Source: Zeugodacus cucurbitae
Lineage: Eukaryota; Arthropoda; Insecta; Diptera; Tephritidae
DNA: 64,000 bases
Assembly (NCBI RefSeq): GCF_028554725.1
Contig: NC_071668.1
Coordinates: forward strand, 1,736,001-1,800,000
Reading direction: 5' to 3'
Shown here one piece after another: positions 50,501 to 57,386 of this stretch (positions are counted from its first letter, which is position 1; the number at the start of each line of letters is the position of its first letter). Under the pieces are notes generated by a model that searched no databases, was not told where the DNA came from, and saw nothing but the letters and a program-made list of their open reading frames with translations. A program made the position numbers and the translations under genes.

Positions 50501-52194
50501 CGATATAATCATGAGTGATGGTTGGTATTTGTATGTGCTGGCCACTGGCGGCGATTGGGAAAAGTTCTACAACCTCGAGCCGACTAAATTCAATGGCAAT
50601 AAAGCACAAAAATCACATGTAATCGGCGGCGAAGCTTGCTTGTGGAGCGAGTGGATCAATGAGCATAATGTGCTGCCGACAACATTTCCGCGTGTGAGCG
50701 CGGTAGCCGAGCGCTTGTGGTCGCCCCTGGAGCAGTTGGATGCTGAGAAAGCGCGCTTGCGTTTGGAGGAGCACAACTGCCGCATGATCGGGCGAGGTAT
50801 TGAGGCGCGACCAGCTAATGGTTTCGGTATGTGCTAGAGGCGAGTACAGTGGACCCGTTGGAGGGGATATATCAAATAAAGCTGAATAAATTTAATTTTT
50901 TTTAATAATTTTGTTAAAAACTGGTCAAACATAACGATAACTAGTTAACGTTCAATAAGAGTATTCTTAGTTTATTAAGAGCTGATATTCCGAATTTAGA
51001 AACGGTATCTCTGGGGTTTTTAGTATTTCTTATAACCATTATTTGAGTAAATACAACAAAAACTTACGAGTCAAGGAGATGGTCGTTGGTTTGAGCCGCG
51101 TCGACGTACTTTTCGCTGTCTGCTGTGCCTTGGGTGGCGGTCCCAAATCCGTCGGTGATATACTCAGGTTACGTACATCACGCTTTTTGGCTGCTCCTGC
51201 AAAGAAAGAAATGAAAAAAATAATTAGAATGATAATAAACTCGGTTCCACGCAAATTTTCCTAAAAAAAAATGTGCCAATAACATCAGCTCTCACGAATC
51301 TAGTCATCCCTGAGCCAGTGGGATAATAATGCGCTTCTAAGCTTTAAATATTTCCCACGGATTTTCAGAGGAAATTAGAGTGAGCCGAAGAGAGCTCTAG
51401 AAAATACGAAAGAATGTTTAAAAAGGCGATTGAAGTTTGTCTTTAGCTTACAAGAACCAATTATGCTTAAGCTGGTACTTATATAGTTATGTATATGAGT
51501 ATATGTAAATATATGATAAGAGCTTTGTAAGCGTTGGATGGAAAGCAGCGTCATTTTCCACGAGCATGACTGCTGAGAACGTGCCCTTCCTTATGTTTCG
51601 CTGGTTTATGGGTGTAACGTGACCATAACGCTGCGCGGCGATTAAATCGTGCAGATATTGAAAAGTTTTCACATTCCGATGCTCAAGATGTTACGCCGCT
51701 GCCAAGTGCTCGTATCGAATATCAAAAGCGTAGCCAATGGCAAAGCGTGCCCTTCGCGCTTATACGCTGCTTTTAACGGGAAATATTTTGCATAATTGCA
51801 GTGAAACATAATGCATTTATTGAAAACATTGCAAGCTGTATTTAATGCAGGAAAATTTCGAGATTTTGTGCGAGAAAAAATTTTCCAAGAAAATGTAAAA
51901 ATTCTTTGCGAAATAATCCTTATTATTTTTTCTTGCAGCTGTTGTTACATAGTTAATGTTAAGTACTAAATATTGTGCCGATTCCGTACATGAAAGTATC
52001 TAAAACTATCTCAAGCACCACTACTTCTACATAAACACATTTAAACGTCGTTTAAACCACGAAATCCCACTTCCTTACTCACCTTTCGCACGCTTTCCGA
52101 AACTGCCGAAGCGTTCACGTTCAATCACTTGCGTGTGTATGTAGCGCTCCGAATATGAACGCGACAATTTTTCCTTTGAGCTATGCGCCCCCAT
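4231..52194 (-). CDS. MTUS/ATIP-like coiled-coil, microtubule-associated-type protein, multi-promoter gene (longest-span isoform)
   Basis: The longest-span isoform joins exons 52194-52083, 51196-51068, 40022-39891, 9510-9260, 9184-8897, 6563-6368, 6303-5601 and 5503-4231. That is 3084 nt, or 1027 residues, with every junction in frame. Residues about 1-300 are basic, Ser/Thr/Pro-rich and low complexity. About 305-640 are heptad-rich coiled coil (Glu/Lys/Gln/Leu). About 640-1027 are Ser-rich with SP/TP sites. The block running through KSEKEKDFLRQ, MVKRKRLSYDNEQLQWQL and then SPPTSP resembles the C-terminal coiled coil of vertebrate MTUS1/ATIP, where NKRLSMENEELLWKL precedes an SP-rich tail. 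By that resemblance a role on microtubules is inferred, not shown. Three other first exons (30314, 17990, 6774) feed the same 3' exons. A beta-hexosaminidase gene lies inside intron 2 on the other strand. Other large coiled-coil families are possible; no fly gene symbol is asserted. Confidence 0.7.
5601..6303 (-). CDS. Common exon 4: main coiled coil
   Basis: 703 nt after a 64-nt intron. Phase 1 in (A completed by CA) and phase 2 out at GTAAGTACTT. Nearly all of the ~235 residues are coiled coil (EMDNKLAQRQQQLDEAEQRE, AAAERESDLNERVKSLTKEL). A short Ser-rich interruption, SSGISSPRNSSMSEL, lies at two thirds. It ends KSEKEK, continuing as DFLRQ in the next exon. Confidence 0.8.
6368..6563 (-). 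CDS. Common exon 3: start of the coiled coil
   Basis: 196 nt, acceptor CATATTTCAG, phase 0 in and phase 1 out (GTAAGTC). Encodes LDAFACPRVKAEKEKIQTYL, then a Lys/Glu/Gln/Leu heptad region with the tail CEIEK. It accepts either 8897 or the alternative first exon 6655. Confidence 0.78.
6655..6774 (-). CDS. Alternative first coding exon, promoter 4 (short isoform)
   Basis: 40 codons, MLGIKEQKNANDQF to DEDVTTTT. The GTGAGG donor is in phase 0 and splices to 6563, giving a 763-residue protein without the common Thr-rich N-terminal exons. An in-frame TGA lies 24 nt before the ATG. The possible acceptors just upstream (TTTAG, TAGCAG) would be in the wrong phase after 8897, so it cannot be a cassette exon of the long forms. 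A TCAGTGTG initiator-like site at 6865-6858 may mark the start of transcription. Confidence 0.6.
6857..6865 (-). promoter_or_regulatory. Initiator-like site of promoter 4
   Basis: The minus strand reads TCAGTGTG, matching the insect Inr (TCAKTY-like), about 89 nt upstream of the ATG at 6774. There is no TATA box at -30 and only a weak downstream element. Confidence 0.3.
6866..8896. other. Intron of the large gene, upstream of promoter 4
   Basis: AT-rich. Near 8068-8150 a motif pair (TATATAGGTAT with TATATTCC) flanks CGCTTAAAGCGG, a near-palindrome that looks like a repeat remnant. No exon found. Confidence 0.35.
8897..9184 (-). CDS. Common exon 2 of the coiled-coil gene
   Basis: 288 nt, phase 0-0, after a 75-nt intron. 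Encodes KTQSKFLPSRGKALLQKSH, an Ala/Glu-rich stretch, then LDYEAIERHLEQTELQEAQR and VLGVLLQYAVHD. The helical C-terminal part leads into the coiled coil encoded from 6563. Confidence 0.78.
9260..9510 (-). CDS. Common exon 1 of the coiled-coil gene (Thr/Asn-rich)
   Basis: 251 nt. The TTTCTTGCAG acceptor takes phase-1 donors from 39891, 29789 and 16619; the GTGAGT donor is in phase 0. Encodes DQNRGIGTATSKN, then an Asn run and a Thr run, ending SGTLLEK. The low-complexity tract comes from CAA/ACA repeats. Confidence 0.75.
9511..11829. other. Intron of the large gene, no exon recognised
   Basis: AT-rich at 9.5-10.3 kb. A 106-codon minus frame at 10283-10603 does not resemble a known domain. GT/CA short repeats occur near 11210. 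Confidence 0.35.
11830..12108 (+). mobile_element. Short non-autonomous Helitron
   Basis: Begins TCTATACTACTATTATAAAG and ends GCGGTCTGCTAG, flanked by A on the left and T on the right. This is the Helitron pattern of 5'-TC, 3'-CTAG and insertion between A and T. The body (AAAGAGGAAAGATTTGTATG, then CTACTGTGCCGATTTCAAAA, and CCGTGCGAAGCC near the 3' end) resembles short Helitrons found in many insects. About 279 bp, no coding sequence; it depends on another element's Rep/helicase. Confidence 0.6.
12109..15306. other. Intron of the large gene, no exon recognised
   Basis: Contains a short CA run near 12625-12640. A less AT-rich patch at about 13930-14240 keeps a 104-codon plus frame open from a non-ATG start but lacks domain or splice support. 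Confidence 0.35.
15307..15366. repeat. Perfect 15-bp inverted repeat
   Basis: ATTTTTGAAAGACCC at 15307-15321 is repeated inverted as GGGTCTTTCAAAAAT at 15352-15366, with a 30-nt loop. It lies next to a Helitron end and a retrotransposon scrap, so it is probably part of a mobile element. Confidence 0.55.
15399..15450 (-). mobile_element. Helitron-like 3' end, reverse orientation
   Basis: The minus strand ends AACGTCTGTCAGGTCCGCTAG followed by T. This is a Helitron CTAG terminus of the family with AGCGGACCTGACAGACGTTG, widespread in insects. Only the end is recognisable; the other boundary is not seen because a retrotransposon scrap follows at once. Confidence 0.45.
15480..15785 (+). mobile_element. 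Non-LTR retrotransposon fragment, end of RNase H-like region
   Basis: The plus frame carries LTGHCPIGTYAVRLGI, then CQSCLEEGEEESSKHFLLQC and PSFARLRLLG. This matches the pattern GH..IG.H...LGI...CR.C.E..E...H.L..CP.....R...LG at the C-terminus of jockey/R1-type ORF2 proteins. A stop interrupts after LLG, but similarity continues (LGEPSEVTEIDISRF). It is a 5'-truncated, degenerate scrap. Confidence 0.65.
15786..16618. other. Intron between the common acceptor and promoter 3 exon, 3' of 16619
   Basis: AT-rich with many CAA-type runs. Nothing coding recognised. Confidence 0.35.
16619..17990 (-). CDS. Alternative first coding exon, promoter 3 isoform (long Gln/Ser-rich N-terminus)
   Basis: 457 codons plus one base, ending in a GTAAGTGC donor in phase 1 that fits the 9510 acceptor and gives 1360 residues. 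The ATG is immediately preceded by an in-frame TGA. The protein starts MKMQQGQNTSKQQQQ with poly-Gln, then Ala/Ser-rich sequence. A central Arg/Cys-rich stretch (about residues 175-235) is followed by acidic Asp/Ser/Ala-rich sequence. No known domain is visible. The central stretch differs in composition from its flanks, and another frame (17476-17081) stays open across it. Confidence 0.6.
17991..20551. other. Presumed promoter 3 region and intron
   Basis: Upstream of the ATG at 17990. Long TTT/CAA-rich stretches lie at 18.0-18.9 kb, with (CAA)n near 19780-19820. No TATA box at a convincing distance was seen and the 5' UTR was not resolved. Confidence 0.3.
20552..20709. mobile_element. pogo/Tigger-type MITE
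   Basis: 158 bp flanked by TA on both sides (20550-20551 and 20710-20711). Imperfect terminal inverted repeats of about 22 bp: left CAGTGGAACTTCCCTAACTC, right reading inward CAGTTGACTGCTCTAACTCG. CAGTGGAA...CTAACTCGAA ends with TA duplications are typical of pogo/Tigger elements. No transposase. Confidence 0.65.
21200..21355. mobile_element. Mariner-like element remnant
   Basis: Starts after a TA with CGAGGTGTGTTCAAAAAATA and then ACGGGAATT, the pattern of insect mariner termini. About 155 bp can be followed before similarity fades; no transposase frame remains and no second terminus was found. Confidence 0.5.
21356..26872. other. Intron of the large gene
   Basis: No exon recognised. Contains CAA/CAG-rich patches (22.5-23.2 kb) and short CA runs (about 23241-23254, 24061-24078). 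A tiny plus frame, MKFEPKAG followed by GTGAGT at 22348-22375, is isolated. Confidence 0.35.
26873..27620. repeat. AT-rich fold-back repeat of unknown class
   Basis: Begins near AAGGGGTTAGGGGTAGTCAGG and ends near GAGCCAGTCACCCGAAA. Internally, CAGGCCTGATCGAAGG with a T run and CAAAAATTT (about 27162-27193) recurs inverted as AAATTTTTG, an A run and CTTCGATCAGGCCCAG (about 27270-27302), so about 35 bp could form a hairpin. Homopolymer-rich, no coding. Probably a MITE or fold-back element; boundaries uncertain. Confidence 0.45.
27621..29788. other. Intron of the large gene, downstream of promoter 2 exon
   Basis: AT-rich, with a TTG/CAA run near 28178-28198. No exon found. Confidence 0.35.
29789..30314 (-). 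CDS. Alternative first coding exon, promoter 2 isoform (MGLNDF start)
   Basis: 175 codons plus one base. An in-frame TAA lies 36 nt upstream of the ATG. The GTGAGT donor is in phase 1, identical to the donors at 39891 and 16619, so it splices to 9510 and gives a 1078-residue protein. The segment starts MGLNDFVAFFYGSAQ. It has an Ala/Gly-rich middle and ends basic (SSFIWNSFRMPRSKK). Position 6 is Phe, so the myristoylation motif of promoter 1 is absent. An acceptor-like CTCCAACAG lies just upstream, but reading through it meets a stop, so this cannot be an internal exon. Confidence 0.68.
30315..33902. other. Presumed promoter 2 region and intron
   Basis: Upstream of the ATG at 30314 the sequence is less AT-rich to about 31300, with GAGAGCGC-type runs at 30508-30540. 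TCAGTC initiator-like matches occur on the minus strand near 30870 and on the plus strand at 31210-31225. No single start site can be fixed. From 31.3 kb on it is AT-rich and featureless. Confidence 0.3.
33903..34764. repeat. Dispersed repeat with TATACTCTCGCAA / TTGCGAGAGTATA ends
   Basis: Starts AACAAGTAAGGAAGAGCTAG followed by GGTTCGGGTGTAACCGAA (a palindromic motif) and TATACTCTCGCAA. It ends with AACTTTGTTGCGAGAGTATAAA, so its ends are inversely complementary. Internal sentences such as GTAGGCGTGGTTGTGAACCG and GTGGGCGCAAACACGCCC are typical of an abundant fly repeat I know by pattern only. About 860 bp, no coding. Confidence 0.6.
34765..36690. other. Intron of the large gene, no exon recognised
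   Basis: AT-rich. A patch near 35340-35690 is less AT-rich and keeps an 83-codon minus frame open, but has no domain or splice support. Confidence 0.35.
36691..37105. repeat. AACAT pentanucleotide array
   Basis: About 410 bp of the 5-mer ATAAC (AACAT) with scattered substitutions (TAGCAT, CTCAT, TACCAT). In several frames of the minus strand this reads MLCYVMLCYVMLCY, which explains long but meaningless open frames there. Confidence 0.9.
37106..39106. other. Intron of the large gene
   Basis: Contains a 124-codon minus frame (37311-37685), starting MRGRSKKSATPVPFG, whose first ~35 codons look more coding-like than the rest. It is not supported by a good donor. Otherwise AT-rich. Confidence 0.3.
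39107..39864. mobile_element. MITE-like element, copy 1
   Basis: About 758 bp bounded by AGTAGTCTGCTTT and its complement AAAGCAGACTACT. TTAA-like sequence (CTTTAAG left, CTTAAAT right) suggests a TTAA-target element such as piggyBac type. It shares nearly its whole length with 53331-54059. The interior (GAGGCCAATTCGACATATTT, GGCCGAGCGTCGAGCAGG, TGCATCGCACGACC) carries no long frame. It ends 26 bp before exon end 39891, on the intron side of the donor. Confidence 0.65.
39891..40022 (-). CDS. Third coding exon, promoter 1 isoform
   Basis: 132 nt in phase 1-1, with a TTTCATTTCAG acceptor and a GTGAGTGA donor. Encodes a Ser/Thr/Pro-rich segment with SATPSTTSTAVSTPTGSGGG, ending KSPPTVKKIVK. A MITE-like repeat ends 26 bp past the donor (39864). 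The following intron runs 30 kb to the common acceptor at 9510. Confidence 0.72.
40023..44150. other. Intron 2 of the large gene, left part
   Basis: AT-rich. Homopolymer runs and an isolated 121-codon plus frame (40482-40847) without domain. Nothing convincing. Confidence 0.35.
44151..44660 (-). mobile_element. Non-LTR retrotransposon fragment, end of reverse transcriptase ORF
   Basis: The minus strand translates in two frames to ISPLANRCYFGLSRQLKVLS, TKIKLCKSLIIPVLLYGAEA and WTMS, then after a frame change to DVVQRIIRQRLRWLGHVVRM, ALKVLDA and GRGRPPLLWRDQVESDL. LLYGAEAW and RLRWLGHV.RM are hallmarks of the 3' part of many insect non-LTR retrotransposon ORF2 proteins. A frameshift and lost sequence around 44480-44500 show it is dead. 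Confidence 0.75.
44661..48496. other. Intron 2 of the large gene, upstream of the hexosaminidase
   Basis: AT-rich. Near 46479-46760 there is a degenerate sequence AAGCAAGTAAGAACGCGCTA, then GCGGAACCGAAGATTTTA, that looks like a decayed copy of the 33.9-kb repeat family. A short GA run lies near 47548-47562. No exon seen. Confidence 0.35.
48497..48503 (+). promoter_or_regulatory. Initiator-like site of the hexosaminidase gene
   Basis: TCAGTCT at 48497-48503, 81 nt upstream of the ATG at 48580. It matches the insect Inr consensus; no TATA or clear DPE is present. Confidence 0.3.
48580..50837 (+). CDS. Beta-hexosaminidase (GH20, Hex A/B type), nested in an intron
   Basis: Exons: 48580-48682, 48736-48815, 48896-49079, 49335-49438, 49546-49864, 49933-50062, 50127-50331 and 50400-50837. 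All junctions are in frame, giving 520 residues. Residues 1-19 (MRSFLNLIVFLICCDKLNA) are a signal peptide. About 20-160 form the GH20b N-terminal domain (RANSIWGILRGLETLAQL). From about 166 comes the catalytic barrel: YRGLMLDSARHF, HWHMTDDSAFPY, DTPAHTASW, HLGLDEVDSACW (catalytic Asp323-Glu324), WQEV, GGEACLWSEW. N-glycosylation sites are Asn54, Asn106 and one NIS. The enzyme class removes terminal GlcNAc/GalNAc from glycans or chitooligomers, in lysosome or outside the cell. In insects it falls nearer the lysosomal-type/Hexo2 group than Hexo1/fdl, by eye. Two active-site positions are unusual (see findings). The exon 7 donor is weak: GTTAAA after 50331, or GTTGTT after 50328, which would drop one Val. 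Confidence 0.85.
50875..50890 (+). terminator. Poly(A) signals of the hexosaminidase gene
   Basis: AATAAA at 50875-50880 and again at 50885-50890, 38-53 nt past the stop, followed by a T-rich stretch. They lie about 180 bp short of the minus-strand exon ending at 51068. Confidence 0.65.
51068..51196 (-). CDS. Second coding exon, promoter 1 isoform
   Basis: 129 nt in phase 1-1. Preceded by TTTCTTTGCAG and followed by GTAAGT. Encodes GAAKKRDVRNLSISPTDLGP and continues basic, Thr/Ser/Pro-rich. The next intron is 11 kb and contains the hexosaminidase gene in opposite orientation, whose stop codon is only 231 nt away. Confidence 0.72.
52083..52194 (-). CDS. First coding exon, promoter 1 isoform (MGAHSS start)
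   Basis: Encodes 37 residues plus one base, beginning MGAHSSKEKLSRSYSERY and ending GKRAK. The ATG follows an in-frame TGA 33 nt upstream, so this is a true N-terminus. Gly2 with Ser6 fits the N-myristoylation consensus MGxxxS/T, and Lys7/Lys9/Arg12 supply nearby positive charge. The GTGAGT donor is in phase 1 and joins 51196. Confidence 0.72.
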
Positions 52195-53330
52195 TACGAC
52201 GTCACCGCTGCGGCACAATCACTTGTCGAAAATAATGCAAAAATAATAATAATGGGGCGCACCAAAGAGACCCCCGAGCGTTTACGTGTGTATTTGCAAT
52301 TCACTTTCTTTCAATTAGCGGCACCAGTGAGGCAAAACGCTTTTCATTAACGATTTGATTTGACGTCGTGCAAATGCGAAAATTCACCGCCGACGACAAA
52401 CGTCAGCTTCTCAAGAAAAATGTTTGTTTACACGGAGCGGACGGATGTTGCCAGCTGTCGATTGTCGTGGCAGCCGCAGCTTGTCGATTGTCGGTTGACT
52501 GTTGGCTTTGATGATTTGCGACCGCCAACACACAATGCAAGTCAACTCAACTCAACTCAAGTCAAGTCAGCGCGTGGCTCAAAGCAGCTCACTACGCGGT
52601 GGCAGCCGGCAATCAAGCGTGCAATTTCGATTCCATTTCGGAAAATCACCAATCATTTGTCGGTAAATGCATAAACAAACGCCAGTCTTTCTTACAAACG
52701 AACGTTTATAGCGCACGGCCACGCATGCGCCATATGCACAACAACGCCAATACCAACAACACACGCACCGCCTGTAGGTAGTAATCGCCTCGACATCGAC
52801 ATTGACTGCACTTTGCACATGAAGTTAGTTTTGTTTACATTTTCTCAAAGCACTTTTTTGTTTTTGTTAATTTCATTCAATACAAAAACACTTTTTTGTT
52901 GTTTTTATTATTTTTTATGATTCTGACATTGACAGGTTCAATGCGCCACTAACTAACGCCAACGTCTTTTATATTTATTATTTATTTTTACACTTTTTAC
53001 TTATGCAGTTTACTATTTACTTCTGCGATAATTTCTAGATTTTGACTTCACTTTGTATTTTATTTTTAGTTTATTTGCAATTCGATTGCATTTATTATAT
53101 TCACATTAGTTTTTCTATTTTTATTTGCCTCGATTTTTACTACTGCACTAACTAAAGGAAACAATTTATTTAAATAAAATTCGCCAACAACAACAACATG
53201 AGCATAATAATAATGTTTTCATGTTTGAGAGAAGTTCAATAGATCATCTTAATACCAGGAATCGCGACAGAATCTATTATGTATAAAGTGACAGCTGGAG
53301 AGCTTCGAATAAGATAAGGAAATAGATTAA
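52195..53330. other. Presumed promoter 1 region and upstream flank
   Basis: Upstream of the MGAHSS exon. Less AT-rich to about 52800, with repeats of AACTC/AAGTC (52538-52570), then T-rich. No clear TATA box; the 5' end was not fixed. Confidence 0.3.
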
Positions 53331-54059
53331 GGCTTTACAGGCTTCAAAAAATCGATTTTTTTGTTTTGCTTTAAATCTCTTCCAAAACTATCCAAGAATA
53401 TGTCTTTAAAATTCCAGAGGCCAATTCGATATATTTTCGAAGCTAGAGTAGTTTTAGTGGCCGAGCGTCGAGCAGGTGCGAATGCTCAGGCAGACCTTTA
53501 AAGCGCGTTTTCTCGAGTTTTCATTTTCACAAGTGTTAGAAAACGGTGCCGGCGGTAGCAAAAAGAATATATGTCCGATCGAAATAAACCAAAGTGATCT
53601 AGCTTCAGTATTAAATTATCTTCTATTTGAACTAAAAAAGTTGGACAAGAGTATTATTTAAACTACTTGTTTTGCAATTTAAAATCAATTTTTTTTCTTA
53701 AAAAGTGAATTTTTTTTCAAACTTCGAAAAAATTTGGAATTTTATAACTTCTTCGGTATTTTTTTAGTTCATAAAGAAAAGAAACTTATAAAAATTAAAA
53801 AAAAAAATTGGTTCGACTGTTTCAGATGCATCGCACGACCCCCATCACCGGTACCGATTTACAAGTGCAGACTCCAGGCGCTCCAGAAAAATACTTACAA
53901 CTTTGAAAAAATTTCAATATTTTTTAATAATAAATATTGTTTTTTAAGCCTTAAATATAGTACACTATCGTCTTGAAATTCCGTTTACCGCAATCATTTC
54001 CTTCCCTTTCAAAAAAAATTGCTAAAAAAACGCTTTTTCGACTTCTAAAGTAGACTACT
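53331..54059. mobile_element. MITE-like element, copy 2
   Basis: About 729 bp, same orientation and nearly the same sequence as 39107-39864. It differs by single substitutions, homopolymer-length changes and loss of a ~10-bp GAAATGCGAA repeat. The right end AAAGTAGACTACT matches the terminus; the left terminus is cut before AGTAGTCTGC. No coding. Confidence 0.65.
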
Positions 54060-57000
54060 GCCTATTGGTTTTGTGATGTCGATGACTGACCTTCATTTAC
54101 TTTATAAGATCCATGCTGTTGACATTTGTGACTCTAAATTCTATATAGTTTATAAATAGAGATATAATTCAATGAAAAAGTAAGAAGAAGATTATCCAAA
54201 GGCACTTAATTCGGTCCATAACTTCCTACAGCAGTAAACACTGACCTCCGTGATATCAAATATTATACAAAATTTTGACAGATTTCTCGAAAATTCTCAG
54301 CGTAATGAATAAAACCGCGATATACTATATATAAATAAACAACTCAAAAACTAAACATAATTAAAATCACAACCACTCATTCCATCCAAATTTATATGAC
54401 ACCCAGAAAAAATTTTAAACAACACCAATGAAATATTGCCTTTTGAAAGTATTAAAAAATATATTTATGTCCGCTATTTTTCCATTTTCCCACACATTTA
54501 TTTGTCAAATAATATTTTCTCGTGAGATTAAGTGCGCGTCCAACGAAAAAACAAATCACACTCGCCTGCCCGGCTGCACGAAGAATTGCAAAATACCCAT
54601 GAGAACTCATTACATTACCACAGACAACACGGTACTAGACAGCCGAAAAGCTAAACAATACTCAAATGGCTCAAAGGCAAAGGTTTATTTTACAAAAAAA
54701 TATAATAAATAAAAAATATTTTCCTTTTGGCGCAAAGCAAACAACAGAAAGCCATTAAAACTCAAAAAATATAAATAATTAAGCACTTTAAGCGGGCACA
54801 CACACACCGCGCATTCAACAACAACACACAAATCTATAGGGCGCTGACAAATGGCAACAACGCGCTCAGCAACAACAACAACAGCAGCAGCAATAGCAAC
54901 AACAACAACCGCTAAAGTAAAAGTGACGAATGGCATTAGCCAGATTTTTAGCCCACAAAGTGGAGCGGCAACTTGTGAATGCAACATATTTAGAGCAGCA
55001 AGCGCAGCAGCAGCAGCAGTCGCCGCGGCTTCGGTAGCCAACCCAACAACTCGACTGACCCAATTTCGCCTGTGAAAATGCGCTGAGCGCAAATTATGGA
55101 GGGCCAAGCGCCACGCATAAATTCTTGCTTTTGCGTATGTAAGTGTGTGTGTGTGTGTGCAATGGTGCGTGCGTTTGAATTCGCGTGGCAGGTGTTGCAT
55201 AAAGCTGCAAAAAACACAGTGGCACAAAATTAAAACTGACAACATGGGCGTTGCAGCGCGCAAAGTGTTTGCATGCGTGAGCTCTTTGAGCAAAATGGGA
55301 CAGAGTGGCACCACAAGTTATTACTTTGCACTTGCACATAATTGAAATGGCACACTCACTCACAAGTACTTCGCGCTTCAAAAATAGCAACATATTGCGT
55401 TAATTCCATACTATAAGTTATATAAAGCTATATTCATAGATATATGTAGATTGGAAAAAATAAATAAAAATAAAATAAATTTTATTTAAAGAAATTTTTT
55501 TAGATCTTCTTTTCATCATATTTGTTGCTGTTTTTACATTTATTTAAGAAGCCTTTTGCTGAAATCAATCAATTTTTTACATATTTCCACTTATCTCCAT
55601 CGAGCATATAAAAGCCCGCACATAACCTCAAATAGCTCGTGCGTATCACACAGTTATTTAGAGTTCTTTAAAAATAGCCACGAATTTCCTGCTTCAAAAA
55701 CTCAAGGTGACATCCGCCTCTCGTGACGCGCCCGGTCTAAAAATCTATAAATACTGCCTGTAGATAATGAAGCTGCAAGTCGCTATTTGGCAACGAGGCC
55801 GGCGCTAATGACATTCTGATGTATAGCGACAACAGCATGCAACATGCACCCAACGAGGTGTCTCAGACGAAATTAGCCGTTTTGTTGCATGAGGCACAAA
55901 CATATGTAGCCATGTACATATGTAGATCTCAAGACACGCTAAAAAATTCCGGAAAATTTCGAGGTACAATTAACGGTATATGGAAACAAAATACCTACGA
56001 AATGCGCTGGTTTAAGTGTCAAGGGATTTGCTGACATTTATAGGCACTTAATAAAGGCGCGCGCGGATTTGATATGCCGCACACCAATTGTCTGCTGCAT
56101 GTTGCATTTTAGAAGAGTGGAGTGGCGAAGAGCGAGGTGATGCGGAGGAAGTTCAAGCAATTTATGTGTGAATTGAATTCATAAATCATATGAAGGTGGA
56201 GAGACAGAGAAGCGGAAACTATTTTGGGTATCAATGGCCAATGAGGAAGTTGGGTAACTTCAGCGCAAAGAAAATTCAGAAAATTAATTGTCTCACATCA
56301 TAATCGCATAATTGAATTGCAAAGTACCGTTACTGCATATTTCATCAGCTCTGCAGAGGTCACAAAGTACGACGGAGATAAGCTCAACTAGGGCAAAGTT
56401 AATGAAATATGCACATTTACTTGGTGTTTGTTTAACATATGCGGCATTTGTGTCTTTTGGGTATTTTAGCTAACAGTACACAAGGGTGCTTTCGATATTT
56501 TCGCTTAAGCTAGAATATTTAATGACACTATAGAGCACTGTCGGTCAAATTGAGAGTAAAAAGGACGCATATTTATGATGGAGAGGTAAACGATCTAATA
56601 AATAGTAAAATGACATAATACAAACAAATGTGAACAATAAAGAATATTATGAAAATGGAGTTCACACGACGTCATTTCAGCTGCGCAACATACCAGAAAA
56701 TTCACGCAATTTCGCTACTAAAAGAAACTTTCAACACTTTTTATGCGAATAAATGGGATTTTCAATAGTCCCAGATAATAGCACACAGCAAAATGGGTGC
56801 TGAGTGGTGACCAGACAGTGGCGACTTTCAAATGCGAACAGCGCAAGAGCAATAAAAATAATAAGCGACAACGAGTAACAGCGAAAATGACCGGAAGTTC
56901 ACAATAAAGACAAAGACTAGAATGCATTTATGCCAACAACAACAACATATTAGATTTGTCTGTATGTGTGCACTTATGCCATTAAGAACAATCAGAGACA

Positions 57001-57386
57001 ACATTGAAACTTCGAAAATTACACTCGAATGGGGATGGGTGTGAGAATATTGCTATAAATAAAGTTGCTGACGATTGTACTCCTTCAAAATAAAAATATA
57101 GACAAGCTGTGTTTCTACCCGAGCATCTCCAATATAGTATTTAAATAATATGGATTCGAATCTACAGCAAATATATGCGGAAAAGTCATTTTATTGAAAA
57201 TCTTTACAGATAGGCGGCGTTATCTCTCCTCGGGGAAAATTCAAGACCTCTAGGTGTAAAAAACAACACTATTAAAACTTTTCCCAAGAGTTTAGAGGTC
57301 TACGCAACAGGAATGAATCCGACTTTATAACCGCCAAGGACTCCGGACTCAACTCTCTTAGCATTTCTGGTCAATATTTCTTTCAT
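54060..57386. other. Intergenic DNA upstream of the large gene
   Basis: Contains CAA/GCA-type triplet runs (54840-55030) that keep a 209-codon minus frame open without coding character, and a GT run near 55144-55160. No gene recognised. Confidence 0.35.

Noticed and set aside
54685..55314. 209-codon minus frame with Ala/Val/Cys runs
   Set aside because: Kept open by CAA/GCA triplet and CA repeats; no domain, no splice context, and three frames are open together.
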